Positions 9,178-16,458 of a DNA stretch of 64,000 nucleotides are shown here, one piece after another. The stretch is from DZBG01 sp049241565 (GTDB lineage: Bacteria > Bdellovibrionota > Bacteriovoracia > Bacteriovoracales > Bacteriovoracaceae): assembly GCA_049241565.1 (NCBI GenBank), contig JBMLQL010000031.1, positions 52,228 through 116,227 of the forward strand. Reading direction: 5' to 3'. The notes under the pieces were generated by a model. The model did not search any database. It was not told the origin of the DNA and saw only the letters and a list, made by a program, of their open reading frames with translations. Made by a program: the position numbers and the translations under genes. Each line of letters begins with the position of its first letter. Position 1 is the stretch's first letter.

Positions 9178-10116
9178 ATGAAACCAAAAGATACAATTTT
9201 AACTTTAATATTTTTCCTTGTCTCGGCCTCTGCCAATGCCGCAGGACTCACTCCCGCTCTTCACAATTATTGCGCGCAGTTAGAAGATAAGTTTAAGCTC
9301 TACAACTGGGGCAAACCTCTATGCGAAAATTACGAATGGAATCATGTTCGTAATTCGGCCAAAAAAACGCCACTTATCTGGACTATATTTGGTAATGAAA
9401 AATCTCAAGCCGCAAAAGAGAATACTACTCTTATCCTATGTGGAGTCCATGGAGATGAGATCACTCCTGTAAAATTTTGTTTTGATCTCTTAGAAGAGCT
9501 CAAAAAGCCAGAATACAAGTTTGATGATAAGCTCATTGTTATTGCTCCCCTCGTGACGCCTGATTCTTTTCTCATCACAAGACCATCACGGACCAACTCT
9601 GCCGGCGTGGATGTGAATCGCAATTTCCCGACAAAAGACTGGCATGCTGATGCTCACCGTTTATGGAAAAAAAGCTACCGCAGGGATAAGAGAAAAAATC
9701 CAGGGCCGAGAGCGGCCTCAGAGCAAGAAACTATTTTCCAAATGAATCTTATCCTTCGCTACAAACCTCATAAGGTGATCACTGTTCACGCCCCACTTAC
9801 TATGATTGATTATGATGGGCCAACTCTGGTGGCCGAAAAAAATGAAACGGCCAAAGACGTTCTGTTGAAGATGAGTGAGAAGGCAGAGAATTACAAAGTG
9901 GCCAATTATCCTGTCTTTCCTGGAAGCCTAGGAAACTGGGCTGGACGTGAACAGAATATTCCTACATACACTATTGAGCTTCCAAACTCTAATCCAGCGG
10001 ACTCCGCGAAATTTTGGTCACTTTTTAAAGATGCTGTCCTTTATGGGATTGATCGCAATATGAAAAAAGAGGAGCTGATCACAGATCAAGCTCCTCTAAA
10101 ACCTAAAAAAGAATAA
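9178..10116 (+). CDS. Secreted M14-family zinc peptidase/amidase (MpaA-like)
   Basis: The N-terminus (about residues 1-21) is a signal peptide ending in SANA, so the product is periplasmic. The zinc-ligand motif CGVHGDE, the substrate loop VDVNRNFPT, the third-ligand region TVHAP and the late catalytic Glu in YTIELPN follow the M14 pattern of murein peptide amidase A. That enzyme cleaves the gamma-D-Glu to diaminopimelate bond of murein peptides. At 312 aa it is slightly longer than E. coli MpaA (about 240 aa), the signal peptide accounting for part of this. It shares an intergenic region with the divergent ATP-grasp gene. The role in murein recycling or prey-wall processing is inferred. Confidence 0.82.
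   Translation: MKPKDTILTLIFFLVSASANAAGLTPALHNYCAQLEDKFKLYNWGKPLCENYEWNHVRNSAKKTPLIWTIFGNEKSQAAKENTTLILCGVHGDEITPVKFCFDLLEELKKPEYKFDDKLIVIAPLVTPDSFLITRPSRTNSAGVDVNRNFPTKDWHADAHRLWKKSYRRDKRKNPGPRAASEQETIFQMNLILRYKPHKVITVHAPLTMIDYDGPTLVAEKNETAKDVLLKMSEKAENYKVANYPVFPGSLGNWAGREQNIPTYTIELPNSNPADSAKFWSLFKDAVLYGIDRNMKKEELITDQAPLKPKKE
10062..10097 (-). terminator. Terminator of hemH-MFS inside the 3' end of the M14 gene
   Basis: A 9-bp stem, AGAGGAGCT with AGCTCCTCT (10068-10076 with 10089-10097), contains an inner GATC/GATC pairing. On the minus strand it is followed by six T (complement of A at 10063-10068). It lies 22 bp beyond the hemH-MFS stop, so it terminates that gene while encoding the C-terminus of the convergent M14 protein. 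Confidence 0.85.
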
Positions 10117-10119
10117 TAA

Positions 10120-12516
10120 CTACTCCTCACCCTTCTCAGGCTCTGGAAGAGTCTTTACCAGCATAGCAGGAATTAAGACCGCCACCGCTCCAAAAACATA
10201 GGTCACGGCTGCGCCAAACTTCCAGTACATCAAAGAAGCATAGATCGGTCCCGCCACTCTCCCTAAAGCTCCAAGAGATCTAAAAATTCCCAAACTTTGC
10301 CCTTGAATTTGGGCCGGAGAATAAAGCGAGACAAGAGAAGTTAAACAAGGAATGACCATGGCCGATCCCATGGCCAGGAAAAATAATCCGCCATAAAGAA
10401 GCCAGCCGGCATCAGCAATGGCCAGAAGAGCAAGTCCTGGGGCAAGGATCACCAGACCTTGGAAGGCCATCTTCTTCTCTCCCACCAAATTCGCCTTGCG
10501 TCTGACATAACCACCTTGAACGAGTCCAATCACCAGACCGATGAAGATAAACATATAGGCATTATCCATCGAGGTATAACCCAAACGCTCAACCGCTAAG
10601 AATGTGAGAGTAAACTCCATCCCTGAAAAAAATGTAATAAAAAGAAAATAAGAAAAATTAGTAAGGTTCACTCTTCTATCTGGGAGAGGCTTAAAAAGTG
10701 ATATGATATTCAGCGTGCGTTTATAATGCCCACTATCTATACCTTTTTTTAGAGTTTCAGGAAATTTTCTCCAGATGACAAAGAAGTTAATAAATGAAAG
10801 GACTGCCGCCAGAAGTGCCGCCGAAGAAAATGGATTGACTCCGTATGAAACTAAGCTCGGATAAATCTCAGTGAGGTTAACCATCGAGAGAATTCCTCCC
10901 ATAGCAGGGCCCAAGATAAATCCTAGGGCAAAGGCAATCCCAATCACCGCCATACCACGTGAGCGGTTTTTTGAGTCTGTAATATCACTCACTACCGCTG
11001 AGGCGATAGAGAGGTTTCCAGACATTAGACCGCCAACAAGTCGAGCGATAATAAGCTGAGTAAATGATCCTGAAAAAAACCAAACTACATAACTTAAAAA
11101 CAAACCAAAAACTGAAATCAAAAGGACTGGACGACGTCCAATACGGTCTGAAATTCCTCCCCAAATAGGAGCGGCAATAAATTGAAGTAGTGAGTAAATG
11201 GCCCCAAGAAGTCCTCCGAAAAGAACCACTGTGCTCATCTGTGGTGTCCCGTCTGTAGAAAGCGAGATACTTTGAACATTTGAGATAAGATTCATCATCC
11301 CAGACAGGAAGAAATTATCTGAGTCCACGCTTAAATAATATTTCGCCATGGCCGGGAACATTGGGAAGATGATGGAGAATCCCACAAGATCCAAGAACAT
11401 AGTCAAAAACATCATCTTCAATATTTTTTTTGAACTCTCGGGCTTCGGAGTCGGAGCGGCCTTGGCCTGTTCATGTAATTCTTTGGTCATTAATTCTCTC
11501 ACTTCAATAGGATAAAAGAGCTGGGCACGGTCAGCTTCAGTGCCATTAGCATAGGTATTAATAAAATGAGCGTAGTCTTTAATCCACTCTGGGTCACTAT
11601 TTAAACAAGGAACATGGATCAACTCTGCTCCAAGTTCTTTTACTTCGTGAGCTAATTCCGCTCCTATTTCATCTGTGGTCTCAAGGCAGTCCACTACAAA
11701 GCTTGGGCAGTAAACGGCAATCTTCTTTTTGCCCGCCTTCACCATCTTCTCGACTGTAGCATCTGTATATGGCCCAAGCCAAACCTCTGATCCAAAACGA
11801 GACTGGAAAGTCATCTTGATATCAATATCAATCCCTAAACGCTCGCGAATCAACTCATAAGTTTCTAAACAGTGCTGATAGTACTGATCTTTTTTCTGAA
11901 GAACACGTCTGAGTGGGATTCCATGAAAAGAAATCACTAGCTGATCGATTCCAGGATGGGCCTTAAAGCTTTCATGAATTTTTCGAACAGAATTATCAAT
12001 AAAGGCAGAAGAGCGATGATAACTATTGACCACGGTCAAAGTGGGAATATTCACCCTTTTCGAGAGATCCTTTCCTACCACGTCCACCACAGATCCGATG
12101 GTACTTTCAGCATACTGAGGAAACTGTGGAAGAAGCAGAACTTTCTGGGCACGAGTATAGACATCTTCTTTCTCCCACTCATCAAAAATGGCGGTAGGAC
12201 GTGGGTCGGCCAGGAGAAAACAATGATTCACTTCAAGATTTGAGTCCAAAAGAGGTCTCAAGGCATCGGCCACTTTCACTGTGTTGGTAATCAGAGGGAA
12301 GCCTTCAGGGGCGGCGATACGGGAATAGGCCTCAGCAGACTTTTTAGGCCTAAATGGTAGAACAAAAAGATTTAAGATGATCTTCCAAACAAGTGGATTT
12401 ATGTCCACCACTCGGGGATCCCCCAGGAATTCTTTCAAAAAAGCGCGGACATCTTTTACAGAAGCTGAACGGGGCGAGCCTAACTGGCCCAGAACCACCT
12501 TGATCTTTTCACTCAT
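10120..12516 (-). CDS. hemH: Ferrochelatase (HemH) fused to an MFS transporter
   Basis: One uninterrupted 798-aa frame joins two proteins. Residues 1 to about 340 are ferrochelatase, which inserts Fe2+ into protoporphyrin IX. GQLGSPRS is at the start, the catalytic His is in ISFHGIP, then come TFQSRFGSEVWLGP and the acidic helix VDCLETTDEI. A charged, Pro-rich linker (about 340-365) leads into a 12-helix major-facilitator domain (about 366-790) with GGISDRIGRRP between helices 2 and 3, the TetA/DHA1 signature. Separate HemH is about 320-370 aa. A drug- or metabolite-type exporter fused to the last heme enzyme suggests heme or porphyrin export; this is inference. A terminator follows at 10062-10097. 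Confidence 0.93.
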   Translation of the reverse strand: MSEKIKVVLGQLGSPRSASVKDVRAFLKEFLGDPRVVDINPLVWKIILNLFVLPFRPKKSAEAYSRIAAPEGFPLITNTVKVADALRPLLDSNLEVNHCFLLADPRPTAIFDEWEKEDVYTRAQKVLLLPQFPQYAESTIGSVVDVVGKDLSKRVNIPTLTVVNSYHRSSAFIDNSVRKIHESFKAHPGIDQLVISFHGIPLRRVLQKKDQYYQHCLETYELIRERLGIDIDIKMTFQSRFGSEVWLGPYTDATVEKMVKAGKKKIAVYCPSFVVDCLETTDEIGAELAHEVKELGAELIHVPCLNSDPEWIKDYAHFINTYANGTEADRAQLFYPIEVRELMTKELHEQAKAAPTPKPESSKKILKMMFLTMFLDLVGFSIIFPMFPAMAKYYLSVDSDNFFLSGMMNLISNVQSISLSTDGTPQMSTVVLFGGLLGAIYSLLQFIAAPIWGGISDRIGRRPVLLISVFGLFLSYVVWFFSGSFTQLIIARLVGGLMSGNLSIASAVVSDITDSKNRSRGMAVIGIAFALGFILGPAMGGILSMVNLTEIYPSLVSYGVNPFSSAALLAAVLSFINFFVIWRKFPETLKKGIDSGHYKRTLNIISLFKPLPDRRVNLTNFSYFLFITFFSGMEFTLTFLAVERLGYTSMDNAYMFIFIGLVIGLVQGGYVRRKANLVGEKKMAFQGLVILAPGLALLAIADAGWLLYGGLFFLAMGSAMVIPCLTSLVSLYSPAQIQGQSLGIFRSLGALGRVAGPIYASLMYWKFGAAVTYVFGAVAVLIPAMLVKTLPEPEKGEE

Positions 12517-12534
12517 CGTATTACCCTCTTGAAG

Positions 12535-12555
12535 TATGACATTATTTCTGTCATA
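12535..12555. promoter_or_regulatory. Inverted repeat between hemH-MFS and queF
   Basis: A perfect 7-bp inverted repeat, TATGACA-N7-TGTCATA, lies 19 bp upstream of the hemH-MFS start and 49 bp upstream of queF. A further TATGAC copy follows at 12555-12560. It is the right size and place for a dimeric repressor or activator site controlling one or both divergent genes. The binding protein cannot be named from the sequence. Confidence 0.45.
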
Positions 12556-12603
12556 TATGACGCTAAATGACTAGGGTACAATGATTAAACAAATGAGGCA
12601 CAT

Positions 12604-13131
12604 ATGAGTAAAAAAACGGCCAAATCTGAAGGGCGCTCTGACAAAGAACTCAAAGGCGTTAAACTCTTGGGGAATACCAATACTGACTACCCTGAAACCT
12701 ACGCTCCAGAGGTTTTAGAGGTTTTCCCTAATAAGAATCCTGATAATGACGCATGGACAACATTCCTCTGTACTGAGTTTACTTCCCTTTGTCCTAAAAC
12801 TGGGCAGCCAGATTTTGCTAAAATCTACATCAACTATATTGCTGATAAAGAGATGGTTGAATCTAAGTCTCTTAAAATTTATTTGTTTTCTTTCAGAAAT
12901 CATGGAGACTTTCATGAAGACTGCATCCAAAAAATCTGTAAAGACTTAAACAAAATCATGAAACCCAAGTATATTGAGGTCATTGGTGAATTCACTCCTC
13001 GTGGGGGGATAGCTATTTTCCCTTTCGCTTCAATGTCAAACAGCTCAAAAGAATATAAACAATTAAAACTAAATCGTATGAGTCACTATGCTCCTGGCAA
13101 GTTCTCAATGGATTTAGCTCGCATGTACTAA
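12604..13131 (+). CDS. queF: NADPH-dependent 7-cyano-7-deazaguanine reductase QueF
   Basis: QueF reduces preQ0 to preQ1 in queuosine synthesis. The 175-aa protein is the short, single-domain type. It carries the nucleophilic Cys in TSLCPKTGQPDF and the NADPH/substrate signature ESKSLKIYLFSFRNHGDFHEDC. A GAGG ribosome site lies about 6 nt upstream. No preQ1 riboswitch-like element was recognised in the 87-bp upstream gap. It begins a four-gene plus-strand run that ends with tatA. Confidence 0.95.
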   Translation: MSKKTAKSEGRSDKELKGVKLLGNTNTDYPETYAPEVLEVFPNKNPDNDAWTTFLCTEFTSLCPKTGQPDFAKIYINYIADKEMVESKSLKIYLFSFRNHGDFHEDCIQKICKDLNKIMKPKYIEVIGEFTPRGGIAIFPFASMSNSSKEYKQLKLNRMSHYAPGKFSMDLARMY

Positions 13132-13143
13132 GAGAGAAAATTT

Positions 13144-13401
13144 ATGTCACACACGCCACCGGAACAACCAGCGAACTCATTTCGTATCGCTTTGACTCTA
13201 GAGTATCCTGAGTCTCGCATGGATAATATCCTTCTTGATGCTCTAAGATCTCAAGATGAGAATGAAAAACTAAAAAACATCTCGCGCACAGCACTTAAAG
13301 ACCTTTTTAACGATAGCAAAATCTTTATTAAGGGCCAGAGAGCGAAATCATCATCTGCTCTTGCCAAAGGCACGACGTACGTTGATATCATCGGTTTTTA
13401 A
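13144..13401 (+). CDS. Small S4-like RNA-binding domain protein
   Basis: The 85-aa product resembles an S4 domain: R-x-D-N near residue 26, then ISRTALKDLFNDSKIFIKG, which matches the S4 helix-turn-strand pattern (SRTxxxxLIxxGxVxVNG), then a Lys-rich loop and a final strand. S4 domains bind structured RNA in pseudouridine synthases and ribosome-rescue proteins. No catalytic domain is attached. It follows queF by 12 bp and its stop abuts the next gene's start. The function is inferred only from the fold-like pattern. Confidence 0.6.
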   Translation: MSHTPPEQPANSFRIALTLEYPESRMDNILLDALRSQDENEKLKNISRTALKDLFNDSKIFIKGQRAKSSSALAKGTTYVDIIGF

Positions 13402-14124
13402 TTGATTGCACTCCTTCTTCTTGCCTCTACTTTTGCCATGGCCGATTATTCACTCTATGTGAATAAGACCGGTCAGTTTGACCTTGAGGCAAGTTTTGAA
13501 GTCGCTCCTCCCTCAGTCTCAGCCCCTCTCAAAGATTTTATTCAAATGAGTTTTCATGATGAGGATCTTGTTCTTCGTCTTAATAAAACAAATGATTTTG
13601 AAATCCGTGAACAAAAATACATCAAAGATCGCTCTGGACTAAAGCTGATCACTAAATCATGTAAAAAGAAATTTCTATGGTTTTGCAAAGAGCTCGAGTT
13701 TAATTGCGAAGTCTCTTTCAGTGATAGCTCCTATACTCAGGCCTGTCGCCTAGACATGGCGACCAGAGACGCCAAGACCGTTTTTGATTCATCAATGGAA
13801 GTCTTAAATACCCTCACTTGTCAGAAGCAAGGGGGAATGATTAGATGTGAGATCACCGCCAAAGGCCATCCTAGAGAAACTCCTCTCACCGATTCAAGAC
13901 GCCTGGCCATCGCCGGCTCCACAGAAACTCTGAGAGGCTTTTATCAGATGCAAGAGTTCCTTGAGGCCAGATCCTCTCAATATCCAGATCCTGTTAAGGG
14001 CGCTGAGCAGTGGCAGGCCCATTTTGAAGCAGGAATGGAGTGTTCAAAAAAGTACCAAGTCTTTAAAATTCTTGGGAAAATGAATCCCTTAAAAAGAACT
14101 TGCCTTGAAGTCCCGATAAAGTAG
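13402..14124 (+). CDS. Secreted protein of unknown function
   Basis: The reading frame starts with TTG directly after the upstream stop codon. The first 14 or so residues form a short signal peptide ending in AMA before DYSLYVN. The mature part (about 225 aa) contains five or more Cys, including closely spaced ones around residues 92-104, suggesting disulphides in the periplasm. No family is recognised. The TTG start has a poor ribosome site, so translation may be coupled to the upstream gene. Confidence 0.7.
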   Translation: MIALLLLASTFAMADYSLYVNKTGQFDLEASFEVAPPSVSAPLKDFIQMSFHDEDLVLRLNKTNDFEIREQKYIKDRSGLKLITKSCKKKFLWFCKELEFNCEVSFSDSSYTQACRLDMATRDAKTVFDSSMEVLNTLTCQKQGGMIRCEITAKGHPRETPLTDSRRLAIAGSTETLRGFYQMQEFLEARSSQYPDPVKGAEQWQAHFEAGMECSKKYQVFKILGKMNPLKRTCLEVPIK

Positions 14125-14146
14125 ACTTAAGGCCAGAGAGGTTTAT

Positions 14147-14308
14147 ATGTTCGGTTTAGGTTTTGGCGAATTATTACTTATTCTTGTTATTGTTTTGTTC
14201 TTCTTCGGAGGCAAAAAACTTCCTGAGCTTGGTAACTCTCTTGGAAAATCAATTCAGGCCTTTAAAAAAGGGATGAAAGATGATGACGACAAGACGAAAA
14301 AGTCTTAA
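14147..14308 (+). CDS. tatA: Sec-independent translocase subunit TatA
   Basis: This 53-codon gene encodes a TatA/E protein, the pore-forming subunit that exports folded proteins with twin-arginine signals. The start MFGLGFGELL leads into one hydrophobic helix (about residues 5-21), the FFFGGKKLPELG hinge and an amphipathic helix containing LGKSIQAFKKG, then a short acidic/Lys tail. The ribosome site AGAGAGG is about 5 nt before ATG. It follows the secreted-protein gene by 22 bp, and tatB and tatC are not in this window. It converges on the AbiE block. Confidence 0.93.
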   Translation: MFGLGFGELLLILVIVLFFFGGKKLPELGNSLGKSIQAFKKGMKDDDDKTKKS

Positions 14309-14336
14309 TTCTTTGCACTTCATTTTATGTGCTAAC

Positions 14337-15350
14337 TTATTTTTCGTTAAACTCTAATTCAAATTCTCTAATGAGACTCACTATTTCGATCCAAAGAGGA
14401 ACTTCCCCAGCAAACATCTCATTCATGGAATTATAATCAGCTTCCATCGCAGTCATCACATGTTTTTCAGGAATAAGCCTTAAACTTCCTTTTTTGGCCG
14501 TCATATAATTTGCCCAAGCCGCTTTAAAGTAGATACTCTTATGAATCGCGACCTTTTCTAGAAGCTCAATGCTACCAAGGGCCTTGGCCTTTCCATCTGA
14601 TCTAAGCAAACAATAAAAATCATAGAAGTGCCTTGATTGTCTTTCAGGGACAACCTTATTAATAGGGTAATGAGCATATTGATGAAGGATTGTCGCTTTC
14701 TCCCAAAATGTCCTTTCAATATTTAAAACTCTTATTTCTGCGTCCATTTGACTCATATGTTCAGGAAGAATACTTACTATATAAGGAGAAATTTTTTGCA
14801 TGCTAACTGGCCAGTGATCAGATCTTGCACCTAGTTCGATTTTAACAACGGGTCTTATGTATTCTGAATCCTTTGGAATAAGCTTAGGATAAGTAAAAAG
14901 GATGGTTTGTCCATCACTGTCCTCTTTATCCATCTCAAGTCTCCAGTTACTTGACCCAAGCTTCGAATGGATAGACTTTTCCAATATGCTAAAAAGATCG
15001 TCCCTCACGAATTTTTGACAAGCCTCTCCTAATTGCTCAATTAGTTTATTTGCTTGTTTTGATCCAACGTTTGCGGGATCTTTATTATCTTTAAATCCAA
15101 GATAAGCTCTCTCAATGGAGATATCAATATCCTCAGAAAATCTATCAATGACTTTATAAATTTTAGAAAGGGATGTGCCGCCTTTGAAGGTTAGATTATC
15201 TTTCAATTCATCAATTGAAAAAAGCTCCTTGAGAATCCAGCAAACCCAAAAGTCCTTTTCTATTATTCCCTCTGATAGGCCTGTCTCCTCAGATGCTCGT
15301 CTATATGCAATTTCTTTTTCTCTATTGTTTATATTCAGAAATTTATCCAT
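14337..15350 (-). CDS. abiEii: AbiEii/AbiGii-family nucleotidyltransferase toxin
   Basis: This is the toxin of a type IV toxin-antitoxin pair, a DUF1814 nucleotidyltransferase that blocks growth and can abort phage infection. The 337-aa protein carries FKGGTSLSKIY near residue 56 (nucleotidyltransferase motif I) and SEDIDISI near residue 74 (the acidic metal pair), plus late conserved Arg and Lys residues. It starts 4 bp after the antitoxin gene, the usual AbiE order. It ends facing tatA, with no strong terminator seen between the two. Intact motifs suggest an active toxin. Confidence 0.9.
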   Translation of the reverse strand: MDKFLNINNREKEIAYRRASEETGLSEGIIEKDFWVCWILKELFSIDELKDNLTFKGGTSLSKIYKVIDRFSEDIDISIERAYLGFKDNKDPANVGSKQANKLIEQLGEACQKFVRDDLFSILEKSIHSKLGSSNWRLEMDKEDSDGQTILFTYPKLIPKDSEYIRPVVKIELGARSDHWPVSMQKISPYIVSILPEHMSQMDAEIRVLNIERTFWEKATILHQYAHYPINKVVPERQSRHFYDFYCLLRSDGKAKALGSIELLEKVAIHKSIYFKAAWANYMTAKKGSLRLIPEKHVMTAMEADYNSMNEMFAGEVPLWIEIVSLIREFELEFNEK

Positions 15351-15354
15351 GAGT

Positions 15355-15960
15355 CTAACTCTCTACAATTTGATCACGGATAATTTTGATAATCCAATTC
15401 GGTGCAAAAGCAGCATCCTTTAATAAGGTTTTCTTGTCAGTATCACTCAACTTACTTTTGATTATACTAATCTTTCTATCATCGATATGGTCTTTCCCCA
15501 AATACCTTAGGGCCTGAATCACTAGTCCTGATGTTTTGCTAGTTAGGCCCATATTTTTTGGGGTTGTCTTCTTGAAAGTAATTTGTCTCTTTCCTATAAT
15601 GATTTTTTTAGTTTCTCCATCTGTCAAATAAACGACCTTTGCAGGAACCTGATCTGATAATCCTAAGAGATTAGCTGCGTAAGCTCCTGAGGGCTGAATT
15701 CTAATTTTGTATTTACTAGCAAGAGCAAGTGCTATTTTTTCAAGACTTGGAGGAACAATACCAAAAATATCACTCACTTCTGGGTAGTAATAGAGACCAA
15801 CTTTGAGTCTTTCAACAATTTCATCTTTTACTATTCTATGAAGAGATACCTTAATGGCCTCTTCACTACCTAGGTCGGAGAAGTCCTTTAAGGTGAATAC
15901 CCATCCCCTCCCATGGCCATATATTCTACTTAGTACTTTCTTTTCAATACTTTGAGACAT
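15355..15960 (-). CDS. abiEi: AbiEi-family antitoxin (DUF6088-like)
   Basis: This 201-aa protein has an N-terminal winged-helix region (about residues 5-60; FTLKDFSDLGS... LHRIVKDEIVERL) and a longer C-terminal region including IQPSGAYAANLLGLSDQVP, typical of AbiEi/DUF6088 proteins encoded before AbiEii. Known AbiEi proteins counteract the toxin and repress the operon by binding inverted repeats. An inverted repeat overlaps the promoter here. The ATG at 15960 has AGGGAG 7 nt upstream; an in-frame TTG at 15966 is too close to that site. Confidence 0.87.
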   Translation of the reverse strand: MSQSIEKKVLSRIYGHGRGWVFTLKDFSDLGSEEAIKVSLHRIVKDEIVERLKVGLYYYPEVSDIFGIVPPSLEKIALALASKYKIRIQPSGAYAANLLGLSDQVPAKVVYLTDGETKKIIIGKRQITFKKTTPKNMGLTSKTSGLVIQALRYLGKDHIDDRKISIIKSKLSDTDKKTLLKDAAFAPNWIIKIIRDQIVES

Positions 15961-15976
15961 CTTCAAGCTCCCTAAT

Positions 15977-16012
15977 TTGTAACCATTTTACCCTGTTTTT
16001 GGTTACAAGCAA
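15977..16012 (-). promoter_or_regulatory. abiE promoter with overlapping inverted-repeat operator
   Basis: A perfect 8-bp inverted repeat, TTGTAACC (15977-15984) and GGTTACAA (16001-16008), has a 16-bp spacer. On the minus strand a -35-like TTGCTT (16007-16012) and a -10-like TAAAAT (15985-15990), 16 bp apart, lie inside the same segment, so a protein bound to the repeat would block RNA polymerase. AbiEi autoregulation through inverted repeats is established for characterised AbiE systems; this site is inferred by analogy. Confidence 0.65.
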
Positions 16013-16041
16013 GGGCATTTATCCTTTCCTTAAGTTGCATA

Positions 16042-16074
16042 ATTATTGACTACACAGTCAATAATCAATACTCT
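16042..16074 (+). promoter_or_regulatory. Promoter and palindromic operator of the orphan HTH gene
   Basis: ATTATTGACT (16042-16051) and AGTCAATAAT (16056-16065) form a perfect 10-bp inverted repeat around four bases. The left arm contains a -35 box, TTGACT. A weaker -10, TACTCT, lies 17 bp downstream at 16069-16074, and the GTG start of the HTH gene is 24 bp beyond. This fits negative autoregulation by that HTH protein. Confidence 0.6.
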
Positions 16075-16098
16075 ATGAAATAACTAGGAAGGTAGCTT

Positions 16099-16458
16099 GT
16101 GACTTACCCAGACCAAGATAGAATTTTTAAAGTGTTAGATAAATTAAAGACCAAAAAAATAAAGGCTACTGAGCTTATTGGTGAATCTGCTTCCCCCATG
16201 GATAAGATGAAATTTAATATCTGCCAATGCATATTACTGTTTAAGAGAGAGCATAATTACACAAATCTAGAAATTGCTGAAATCCTAGGCATTGGCCCGG
16301 CGGTGGTCAGCAGAATCATTCACTGCCAGATAGCAAAATTTAAAATTGATTCTTTGTTAAACTATTACTTTTCACTCGTCATAAGCTCAAAAGATAAGAA
16401 GCTCATCAAGAAGTTTAATGACGAGCTCTCAGGCTTTATGAAAGATTTAGCGGCTTGA
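16099..16458 (+). CDS. HTH-domain DNA-binding protein (XRE/HigA-like), orphan
   Basis: The GTG start at 16099 has AGGAAGG about 6 nt upstream. The 119-aa product has a central helix-turn-helix, about residues 58-80, with NLEIAEILGIGPAVVSRII (a typical recognition helix), and a Lys-rich C-terminus. The size resembles HigA-type antitoxins and phage-like repressors, but no toxin-sized partner of the HigB kind is adjacent. The perfect palindrome upstream overlaps its promoter. Its 3' end overlaps the convergent SIS gene by 12 bp. It may be the remains of a second toxin-antitoxin module or a regulator of the abiE block. Confidence 0.75.
   Translation: MTYPDQDRIFKVLDKLKTKKIKATELIGESASPMDKMKFNICQCILLFKREHNYTNLEIAEILGIGPAVVSRIIHCQIAKFKIDSLLNYYFSLVISSKDKKLIKKFNDELSGFMKDLAA

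Noticed and set aside
12517..12603. preQ1 riboswitch upstream of queF
   Set aside because: No preQ1-type hairpin followed by an A-rich pseudoknot strand could be found in the 87-bp leader.
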